A DNA stretch of 64,000 nt. It comes from Mytilus galloprovincialis (Eukaryota > Mollusca > Bivalvia > Mytilida > Mytilidae). This document shows, one piece after another, positions 36,079-48,000 of this stretch. A model generated the notes under the pieces. That model was not told where the DNA came from and did not search any database. It saw nothing but the letters and a program-made list of their open reading frames with translations. The translations under genes were made by a program, and so were the position numbers. The DNA lies in NCBI RefSeq assembly GCF_965363235.1, contig NC_134849.1, positions 16,270,863-16,334,862 of the forward strand, written 5' to 3'. How positions within the stretch are numbered: the stretch's first letter is position 1; each line of letters begins with the position of its first letter.

Positions 36079-39000
36079 CTGAAACAAAAAATTACATACT
36101 TATATTGTAGAAATTTAAAAATACAGTGTAACATGTGTTATCAGACACACTGGGGGTTCCAATTTTTTTTTTATTAAGCAGAGTGTCAGAATACTCTGGT
36201 TTATCCTGCAAGAATAGGCATATTTTGGAACCATGTGTTGGTTAAAGCAGAACGTTGGAATACTAAGATGTTGTATTTGGCAGGTTACACTGTTTTATCA
36301 ATTAGGTATGTCAATTGAAATATATTATATATAAATGCAAATAAATATTTTCATCTGAAAGATTATTATTAGGTTTATAAATCTTTGTAATCATTGTATG
36401 TACAAATGTATTATCAATATGTAAATGATAAATGAAAGCATTCAAAGCTGGGACATACAAACTCATAAGGTGAAATAAACTGACAATATAAGAAAAAGAC
36501 CAAAAGACAAACAGCAGTACACAACACACAACATACAAAACTAAAGACACGAATCCCACCAAACACTGTGGTGATCTCAGGTGCTCTAGATCTAGAAGGG
36601 TAAGCAGATCCTGCTCCACATGTGGAACTGTGCAAGAAAATATGTTTAAGGTATGATTATGTTTTTATAATAAATATGAGAATCAATAATTTTGATTGGC
36701 TGACAACAAATGTGAGGAACTCCATTATCATATTTTTTTCTGTATAGAACACAACAGCTATGAATAAAATTGAGAATGGGACAAAAATCCGACCAAATAG
36801 AAGAAGGCCACCAATGAGTCTTCAATACAGCAAGGCAATCACGCATGTGGAGGCATGCTTCAGCTGGCCCCTAAACAGAAGTGTGTACTTGTTGAGTGAT
36901 AATGGATGTCAGCTATGAATGCACCAGCTACCTGAGATAAGGTAAAACCAAAGCATAGTAAAAGCACCCCCTTTTCAGGATCCACCTATGGATGTAACAC
37001 ACACACACATCATGTTGTAAACTATGTGTAGATTACCTTTTCTGTTTTCTCCGTTTCACTTCCAGAATCAGAATCTGAATCACTATCTACCATCCCCTTG
37101 GTAAATGGGTTGGCCCTCAAGATAACCTACAACACACGAAATTATCCTTCAGTCAAATGCTGTAAAATCAGATTTTATTGTGATGTTTTATCATTGCGAC
37201 AAATGCGACCGGGTTATAATCGTAATAAATTAAACTAGCATTTAGAAATTTGTTATATGAATTTTAAAAGGATTTTCTAAATATTGCAATAATTTAAATT
37301 GTAATTTAGTCGAAAATGACTAAATTGCATGCAATAATTTCTGAATTTACGATATATATGCAAAGGCCAAAACAAAAATAGTATGATTATTATTAAATGC
37401 TGAAGAAAATAGGGTAGGTAGCTATAGGGAGGAACTTTTTTTCATGTTTTAATATATTTTTTTAAATTGAGTGTATAGGAGCAACATTGCGACTTGAACA
37501 GTGCTTAATAAAAAAAACTAGAGGCTCTAAAGAGCCTGTGTCGCTCACCTTGGTCTATGTGAATATTAAAGGAAGCAGATGGATTCATGACAAAATTGGG
37601 TTTTGGTGATGGTGATGTGTTTGTACATCTTACTTTACTGAACATTCTTGCTGCTTAAAATTATCTCTATCTATAATGAACTTGGTCCATTAGTTTCAGT
37701 GGAAAATGTTAGTAAAAATTTAAAAATTTTATGAAAATTGTTAAAAATTGACTATAAAGAACAATAACTCCTAAGGGGGTCAATAGACCATTTCGGTCAT
37801 GCTGACTTATTTGTAAATCTTACTTTGCTGAACATTATTGTTGTTTACAGTTTATCTCTATCAATAATAATATTCAAGATAATGACCAAAAACAGCAAAA
37901 TTTCCTTAAAACTAACAATTCAGGGTCAGCAACCCAACAACGGGTTGTCCGATTCATCTAAAAATTTCAGAGCAGATAAATGTTGACCTGATAAACAATT
38001 TTACCCCCATGTCAGATTTGCTCTAAATGCTTTGGGTTTTGAGTTATAAGCCAAAAACTGCATTTTACCCCATGTTCTATTTTTAGCCATGGCGGCCATC
38101 TTGGTTTAATGGCCGGGTCACCGGACACATTTTTCAAACTACTAACCCAAAAGATGATTGTGGCCAAGTTTGGATTAATTTGGCCCAGTAGTAGTTTCAG
38201 AGGAGAAGATTTTTGTAAAATATTACTAATAGGCGAGTGACATTTTCAGAAAAGACGCTTAGTTAGTGACTTTAATGCACCCACCTAACACACAGCTGAT
38301 TTTTTTATATGTTATAGTATGATATCTGCACTTCCTTTTTTGGTCGGTCGTAAAAAATTCGTACGGTGCAATTTTTGTAAAAATTGAATTAAAATCGAGA
38401 AATAATTCCAAATTGAAAAATGACCAACAGTATTGAAGAGTGAAAAATTAACATGTAGATTTATTTTCTGTTGTCACAATGCAAAAATAATGTACGTTTA
38501 AAATGTCAATGTATAAAATAATACTTTTCAAAAATAAAAGAAGTAATTTTTGCGAAAAAAAGAAGCTTTTTGTAACAATTTTTGATTTTTTTATAAAAAT
38601 GGTTCCAATTTTCATATTTTTTTTTTCATTTCTTAGATATTTTCGTCTTGAAACCCAAATATATGATGTTCGTATTATTCAAAAGTTCATTACTTGTTTA
38701 ATACATATCGTTATCACTGTATTATTCTGAATTTATACATTTTTACACACTCCCCCTTTTCAATCAAATTTCCGAAATCGCTTTCTCTGTTAATTTCCCT
38801 CAAGGTAACGGACCTAAACGCTTCGGAAAAGAGTATGAATAACCATGAAGGCATTTTTTTGGTACAATATTATGCACAGTATATAAAAAAAAATTAAAAG
38901 GACCATAGAAGCTGAGATTTCAACATTTTTTCTTGGTAGAAAACCAATATCTTATTGTTCTTAGTCAATATGCACTTACAAAAAGCAGAGATTATGAATA

Positions 39001-42000
39001 ACTATTGAAAAATACTTCTTTCTCAATTGGATCAATGCACATTTTAGTTTTGCAACTTATAAAAAGTACGCAAAAATGTGTCAAATCTGATATGTTCCCC
39101 ATGAACTTGAATGTGAAATATGTCCACCTTTTAAATTTCCTACCGTTTTAACCATCGCATACGGTAGACTTATTAATGGTGCAAATTTGATCAATATTTT
39201 AGAGGAAGCATAGCGTATGTGCTAGGGCCACGCCAAGAGCCTGTATGTTGACATACTATAAATACTTTAATATATGGGGAATGCCTGTACCAAGTCAGGA
39301 ATATGACAGTTCTTGTCCATTCGTTTTTGATGCGTTTTGTTATTTGATTTTGCCATGTGATTATGGACTTTCCGAATTGATTTTCCTCTGAGTTCAGTAT
39401 TTTTGTGATTTTACTTTTCATTCGGTTGACAATTTTGAATTCTTCGTATAGATATTTGAAATACAATAAATGTTCTACCTCAGGGGGTATGTATTACCTA
39501 AGCCGTATTTTAAATAGGATTACGTGTTTTTAAATATTCTTCGAAGTTTTACTTGGTTCGAGCGTCACCAATGAGTCTTATGTCGGCGAAACGCGGGTCT
39601 AACGTAAACAATCGACCATATGCCTGATATCTTTCAAATGGATTTGTTATTCATTATGATTGTCGTTAGTTGCTTTTTATGATTTTTGCTTTTGTTTGTA
39701 GTTTTGAGCACGAATCAAGCTTTTAAAATTGGGTATCTAATTAAAATTGTTTAAGAACCTTTGTAGCTTATTATACAGTGTTGGCTATTGCTTCTTGTTT
39801 TAGGTCATACGATAAGCTTAAGTTGTTTACCTCAAACCATTTAGTCTCTGGTATACAGAGATCATAGTGTCTTTTTAATCATACTTATCAAAGGTACCGA
39901 GATTATAATATAATATCATCAGGCTTCTTATTTTAAGTACGGATTAACAATTTAAGAGGAGTAATGTCAGAGGATCAACGATGTCCTGACACTTCGTTGT
40001 ATTCTAGACATGGAACAACTGTGTGTTGTTTACGAGTTCCATAACCAGTGGGAATTATGGTTGGCGATGCACCATGTTTATTATGCATGTATAGTTTCTT
40101 TTATTAAATATATGTACCTTTACCAGCAGTTCATGCTCTTACAGATTCTATAGCTCATCATCTATCTTTGTTCCTAAGAAAACTCTCTTTTAACGCTATC
40201 GAAATCATCAATAGATGGCGGGTTTATCACAAATTAAATAAAATTCATATTGACACGTAGATCGGTGCTGCAAGAAAACTCTAAAGTGTCCGAAACCAAA
40301 AATAAGTTTGTTTAAGTGTAAGCAAGACAATTTGAGCAAGCTACATAATATCAGACTTCCAACCAAAAAGATTGCCATCGTGTCACGCCTACCACCAAGT
40401 ACATCATCATTCAAACTACATGTTCCGAAAGCTGGCAAACAAATACATGGCGTCGTAACAAACAAATACGGCAGTAGGTTTACGTAAGTATGAATACGGA
40501 TGACAAAGGTGGTCTAAATACGTCATACTTTCTTCAGGATTTGATAAATTTGTTCTTGTGAAGAAAAAATATATGCATTAGTGAAATTGTACATGTACTA
40601 AAATCATTGTAAGCATCTGTTACACAAATTTTTTGTCAGTAACAGCGAAGTATCAGGAATCGTTCCAGTTAAGCAAAAGCTTCACAGGCGCAGTTTTAAA
40701 ATGTAAATTTCGACTGTCTTCTATTGTTAAAAATCACAAAACAGAAAATTGCATTATTTGTTATCAATTAGATTTATTTCGTTTCTTTTAAAGAAATAGA
40801 TTATTCACAGAAACTCCTCCAAAATGACAAAAAACAACTTTATATAGGTTAAGCCGAACTATATCCCGCAAATTCATATTAGTTGATATATATCTATATA
40901 TATCTAAGTTTTGAATACTGGTAAGACATTAATGCTTGTTAGTCCTAATAAAAAAACACGTTATGAAATTAAAGTGTTTGTAAAGTATACAATCCCAAAT
41001 GTCAAAATAAAGGTCACCGTGGGACATAACTTTAGTTAATAAATCACCGCATTCTAGTTTTGCATCTGGGGTCAGTTTCACAACAAATCTTTCGACTAAA
41101 GGTGGTCGTAAGTCATGAACAGTTCAGTTTACTTACGATCAATCTTGTCTTAAGTTTTTTTGTGAAACTGACTTCTGTATCTGAAGTTTGGTAAACCTTA
41201 GTTTTGCAGCTATATATGTCGCGGACAGGATTCCATTATGATTGGATCCATATCATAGTGTCCTGATTTTAGTTGATGGCCATCCCCTATTATATGATGT
41301 GTATGCATACTTAGTTTGGAAAACCCAGATTCAACGGTTCAAAAGATATGGACCAGACACAAACCAGACAAGGACGATTCAAACAATGTTTGAAAACTTG
41401 ACGGCTCAAATGTCAATGCCAATGTCAAAATGAACTGATTTAATTTATAAAGTACCACGTGCCATCCCATAATACATCTCTAAACTAAGTGTGTTTAACA
41501 TCAGTTTTAAAGTTCAAGGCAATGCATTTTATATTTGAAATCATTGGTTTTTGGGTGAACTGTATACATGTATAAGTTCCCTGATTTAATTCGACACGGG
41601 CCGCAAACTAGTGGGGACTGACGGACGGACAGACTTAAAATGTGATTCATATATCCTCTTTAACTTTGCTTGTGGTTGTATTAAACACGTAAGATAGTGA
41701 TTTCCGATCTTGACATGGTTTGTAGGCTGTTAACAAACAGGAGACTATTGTCACTGTTGATGTGACAAAGACGTCTACATTTTACTCTCTTTATTGCGTT
41801 GTTTTCTCTCCCTTTTACTCGTCCAACTTACAAATATTTCATCATATTTTTTTATTTCGCATGGCACACCATCAAATATAGTAAATATTAACACATTTAA
41901 TGTAAAATATTTGTTATTATACGTCGTTTTTGTAGAAAGTACCGTTTTACCTATAGCAGAGTGAAAACGTCAAAATGACGTCAATTATCGCCAAACCATG

Positions 42001-45000
42001 AACGATAGGCAACTAAGAATCATAGAGATGTTATCATAGTATCGTGTAAAGTAGAATTTGAATTAGCTTTATTACTAGCTGCTTCAAATAAGACAATAAT
42101 ACTACAAAAGTGTTATTCTTTCAATTTTTTATGAATGACCTTTGACCCCAATTTTAAAAAAAATGCACCATATTTCACTTTTACGACCGGGAAAAATGGA
42201 ATCTACACATTTTTCCCTTTCGATTGATATATAATATAGCTGTGTGTTAGATAGGTGCATTAAAAATATTTTTTAGGTCTGAATGTCACTCGCCTATAAG
42301 ATTTACGAAAAAAGGTTAAAAATTGACTATAAAGGGCAATAACTCCTAAAGGTGTCAACTGACCATTTCAGTCATGTTGACTTATTTGTAAATCTTACTT
42401 TGCTAAACATTAATTCTGGTTACTGTTTATTTCTATCTATAATAATATTCAAGATAATAACCAAAAACAGCAAAATTTCCTTAAAATTACTAATTCAGGG
42501 GCAGCAAACCAACAACGGGTTATCCGATTCATCTGAAAATTTCAGGGCAGATAGATCTTCACCTGTTTAACAATTCTACCACATGTCAGATTTGCTCTAA
42601 ATGCTTTGGTTTTTGAGTTATAAGCCAAAAACTGCATTTTACCCCTATGTTCTATTTTTAGCCATGGCGGCCATCTTGGATGGTTGGCCGGGTCACCGGA
42701 CACATTTTTTAAACTAGATACCCCAATGATGATTGTGTCCAAGTTTGGTTTAATTTGGCCCAGTAGTTTCAGAGGAGAAGATTTTTGTAAAAGTTAACGA
42801 CGACGACCGGAAGCCGGACGCCAAGTGATGAGAAAAGCTCACTTGGCCTTTTAGGCCAGGTGAGCTAAAAATGGTAAAAGAATTTTAAATTTTAAATTTT
42901 AAAAGAAAAAATTTAATTACACCTTCCTTAACTTTATGATGATTCAGTATTATGTATTTAAGGAATGACTTATATTTTTTATGTCTATGAAGAAATAACA
43001 TAGCTGGTTATTTTAAAGTGTGCACCACATTTTTTATGTTATTTCAAATAGACAGATAAAATATTATAGTTATTTCTTATAATTTACATCCAAAATTAAA
43101 TTATTATTGTATAACAGGGTACAATTTCTCACATAGTTAAGTGAGTATGCATTATTCTTTTGATTGATTGATTGTCTGTGCCACTTTCAGCACTATAGGC
43201 TTATTTCATGTATTTGTGGCTCGGGTTTCTATCTCATTGATCAACACTATTCGATCTTTGTCCTTTTATCATTGAATTCAAAAAACATGAGTACCATTTT
43301 CATTGTGTTTTAAAACTTTTTTTGAAACATGCACATTTACAGTAAAATACATTTTCTTCATTTCATTCATGAAGATTTATCCTGCAATTAGGTGTCCTAC
43401 TATACAGATACAGCCCTACAGATATCACTTTAAAGCTCCGCCCACTGCCGGACTGAGTATTGTCTGTGTGACCTCAGAATGTGTATTCCCATTGCATTCC
43501 AATGACGATGACAATTGTCGATTTCAAAACTTGAATGTGTATGATTGTGTTACAAAATCAACCATGTCAATTTCAGCATGCATGTTTAGTGAATGTCAAG
43601 TCTGAAGCGTAGGACAACTCGTACACTTCTGTTTCAAATTTGACAATGTTTTGTTATTTGTTTTTACTGTTGAAATTAGTTGTTATGCTAAAATAGATAA
43701 TTATTCACCTTGAGCGATATATTATTGTTGACCATTCAAGATTCTTTTTTTGCAAACCCGGCTTCAGCGTAATGTGTGATTTTGATATTACTACGTGGGC
43801 CTCAAGGGATTACGATTGGAAAATAAATGCTTAATATGTTAGTTTTTGTGTCTTTCAAAACACTAACAATATACAGAATTAATTGCAGGATAAAGACAAT
43901 AACTGTTTAGTGTCTTTAAATATCAGCTGTATTTGTACTTGGCTCGAAACAGGTGTAGTAGCTCGCTAAAAACTCGCATACTCCTTGTTTCCTAGCCTGG
44001 GACAAATACAGCTGATATTTAAAGACACTAAACAGTTATTGTCTATATCAGGGAAAGTAGCGTTAATTAAAGTCATAAGAAACCTCAAATCAAAAAAAAT
44101 TAATGCATATGATTTTTATAACTCAATGGATAGTTTTCATTATAAAACTTATGTACATATACTTTTTTCTGAAGAAAATTCTTTAATTTATTCATATTTA
44201 GAAGAAGTTTACTTTATTTGAATAGCTTCCTTCCAGCAAGCTATTCCCCCGACATATTTCCGTATGCAAGGTGACCTCAGTGTGACCCATCTCGTAAAAA
44301 TCCGGTGACCACAATACGCATGGATGTCCTTAAAATAAACTATTATCTGAATTTACATGTTAAACACGTGCTCAATTTCCATGCTTTTTTGTTTATTTTT
44401 CGTCAATTGTTGACAAACAGGTGACAATCGTTAAACTTCGGCTTCAAAACACGAACTTTAATTACCTGCCATATTTTCACAACAACACTGACCGATTGAG
44501 AAAAAAAATTGACAATTATACGAAATTTACACGAAAAAATGATAAATTCGAGCACAGAAGACGAAGTTTAGGATGTTTGTATGCATTAGTTCAAGAATTG
44601 GAAGAACATTATTTTTCACCGGTCACTCGTTTCTTATGACTTTAAGACTAGTAAAGTTTACAATTTTACTTGCGAGGGAAAAAAGTGGTCACAGCAAAAA
44701 TTTCCACAACCCTGTTTTAATTCCCTAAAAATTTCTCTTCATCTCACCTTCTTAGATTTTTGTTGCATTGAAGATGATGGAGTCACTGTAGTATTAGGAT
44801 TCTTTTTTACTCTGCTTTTAGTGTCTTTTTCTTCATCTGAGTCCGAGTCTGATGATGAGGAAGATGAAGATGAATTAGATTTTTTTTGTTCAACTTTTCC
44901 AGTTTTTTTAGCCGGTGTTGCCTTTTTAGGGCTTGCCTTCTTGGGACTTGCCTTCTTAGGACTGGACTTTTTCACCGTGGTATTAGCTGTACTTTCCATT

Positions 45001-48000
45001 TCAGATGAGCTGGATGAATCAGAATCTTTCTCAGTGACTGTGACTTTTTTAACACTTGATTTATTTTGTTTACTTATTGCTTTCCCTGAATCTGACTGTG
45101 AGGAACTACTAGATTCCTTGGCTTTCTTGTCCTGTTTTGTCATTTTCTTACTCAGCTTTTTCACTTCTGCTACGGGTTTGATTAATTTATTGGATGTATC
45201 TTCTGAGTCGGAATCCGATGAACTACTTGAGTCTTCTAATTTTTTCTCTATTTTTTTAGATTTTTTATCGGACTGTTTGACTGTTGCCGATGGTGACTTC
45301 TTTGTTTTGGTAGTTGCCTCTTCTGAGTCAGACTCGGATGATGAAGAATCTGTACTATCTTTTTTAACTTTTTTCACCGGTGATGGAGCAACTTTTTTCT
45401 TTTTAGATTGTGGTGTATTTTTTCCATGTTCTTCACTACTTTCTAATGGCCTTTTCAATTTTTTCTTGGGTGTGATAATCTTTAAACTTTCAATAGTGGA
45501 TTTGACCTTCAATAGAAACATAATTACAATTTAATAAACTCAATATTCCAAAAGTTTTAAAATCTAATAATATCCAACAAATGACTGAAAAATATTAATT
45601 CACATAGGCATACATTAGCTGTTGTGAATGGTTCCTGTCTATATACTTTGGATTCAGTTACTTTCGTGGGTACCAATTTTCGTGGATTAAGATAAACTTT
45701 GCATTTTCGTGGATATTGTGATTTCATAGTTTTCTGAAAGTCTGCATTTAATCATACAGCAAATTTGCAATACGTTGAACATTTAAATTTGTGGTTTCCC
45801 TGTTCACACAAAATCCAGGAAAATTGGTATCCAAGGAATAATAATGAATCCACAGTATATATTATTTGGTTTGTCATAAGTCCGACTAAATGTTTTGTTC
45901 CAATAATTTCACATAGTCATACCAGGGCTTTATGTAGTTCCATATAAAGTAAAAGTTCTGCTCATTATAGAAGGCCTTGAATTTCTGCTCTTCAACTTTG
46001 TATTTTATTTGTACTTTTCAATCTTTTTGTGTCACTGATGAGTTTTATTCCAGAACAAGAATGTGTCCAAAGTATATGGATGCCCCACTTGCATTTTTGT
46101 TTGTCATTTGAAGACATAACCAAATATTCTTATAAATTATTTGATTCAAGACAGTTTTCAGAATATATATAGTAGCTTATACCTTTTCTTTTAACTTGCT
46201 TGCTGGCTGCAGTTTATCTGATAGTTTTGAGCTATGAATTGGTGTACTGGTACTAAGAAATTCATACTTGTCTGAGAGCTCCTCATCATCGTCCTCATCT
46301 TCACCTGGGTCGGATTTTACATCTCTGAGCTTATTCTAAAAATAAATCAACAAAAACATATAAAACCTTGCCTACTGAATCATAAGATAGATGTTAAGGG
46401 ATTGAAGTTAAGATTTTGGTAATGGTATATAAGTTAGAGTGAAAAAGTTAAATCTAATGTTTAAAGTACTTTCTTTACAAATTCAGATTTTTTTTTAAAT
46501 CAAAAAGCAGCTTTTTCAAATATTTTACATAAGAATTACAAGAAATTTGATCAAAGCTTATGTATAAATGTGTTTGTCAGAAAATAACGGAAAAAATATT
46601 ATAATGTACATGTGTGTTCAGTAATTAACAGGGCATCACATCTTGCAAATATTAATGTTAGGAATTTCTTGTTGTTGCATGGTTTTAAATGCTGTGGATT
46701 CATTTATTATTATTATTATAAGTAAATTGTGAGGAAATTTGCTTTTTGTTGAACACTTAATTTTGTGGTTCTCCTATACCCAGGAATTCGACAAACATAG
46801 GAATCTGGTTAGCAATAATGAATCCTCATTTATTAACCCTCTCAATGCTACACAAAAAAATAGAAAAATGGCTGCTGCTGCTGCATTTTTTTGTGTTCAT
46901 TCATTAGAACAGTACATTCCTTTTCAGACTGTTGTATCTTTTTTATTATAAGAGATACAGAGTAAGTTATTGCATGAAAAATGCTCAAGATGTTAGATAG
47001 TTATTTCAGTAAAATTTTTATCAGGTTACCTGCATTTTCAGGTAATTAACAGGTAAAAGGTGTAATTTATTACATTTGTGTTGAATTTTGAATAAAAACT
47101 ACTTTAAGTCTTCATCTATTTTGTTGTTTTATCTGCCATATAATAAAAAAGACACCAAATGCTCGATTCCGTAGCGTATGATGTAATCGTGGCACAAATC
47201 AGTGGCGCCATCCTCAAAATTTTCAGTCAACCTCCGTTTTCCCCCTTTTTCTACATCTCGTAATGATCTATCAAATCATATTTCCCACACGAATTGAATG
47301 TTATAAACACATTCAGATAACAAGAAACCGTTTAACTAATCCTCGTCGTCAGTTTCACCATAGAAATGCTGAAAAATTTCCATATTTACAGCTTCTTTTC
47401 CGATTTCCGCCATTTGCATTTGTCAAAATATTTGTTTTTATTTTCCTTCTACTGCATGATTTTACAATAAAAATTGCCGGGATTTTAAGCGCAAATGAGA
47501 CCTTGCATATCCTGGATTCATACAAGGAAAAATTAGAGAGGACCCAAATGAAAACCAAACGGTTTAAGAGTCCTTATGAAAAATCTGTTGTCATCGCGGC
47601 ATATGCCGTGTATAGCGTTGAAAGGGTTAAGTTTTGCATTCTGCAGATTTCTATAAAAAAATATATCGTCTCTGTTCCATCAACCTATGTGTACTATATT
47701 TTGGATCTTTTATTTAACAATTTACCTTTGATTTTACTGGACCACTGCTTGCTCCGGATACATTCCTAAACATAGAAAAAAATTATCATAAATAACAACC
47801 AAAAACAAGAATGTGTCCTCAGTACACGAATGCCCCTCTCGCACTATCATTTTTCATGTTCAGTGGACCGTGAAATTGGGGTAAAAACTCTAATTTGGCA
47901 TTAAAATTAGAAAGATCATATCATAGGGAACACGTGTACAAAGTTTGAAGTCGATTGGACTTCAACTTCATCAAAAACTACCTTGACCAAAAACTTAAAC

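Larger units (their letters stand above)
38230..42296. mobile_element. Harbinger-like DNA transposon, 4,067 bp, non-autonomous or dead
   Basis: TAGGCGAGTGACATT at the left is the exact inverse of the right end. The inverted similarity continues about 120 bp (AATGCACC, CTAACACACAGCT and ACGACC blocks, in order). TAA flanks both sides (38,227-38,229 and 42,297-42,299), and removing one TAA plus the element restores the host R2 repeat. A 3-bp TWA target duplication is characteristic of PIF/Harbinger. No recognisable DDE transposase is present. The interior holds other repeats and a decayed coding stretch. Confidence 0.75.

Noticed and set aside
44821-45534. 237-codon plus-strand ORF
   Set aside because: Antisense shadow of the Lys/Ser-rich exon of gene B; its Ser/Leu/Phe composition comes from the reverse reading of AAG/TCT-rich codons.
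47263-47769. 168-codon plus-strand ORF
   Set aside because: It runs through the piggyBac-like element, past its right end and across a gene B exon on the other strand.
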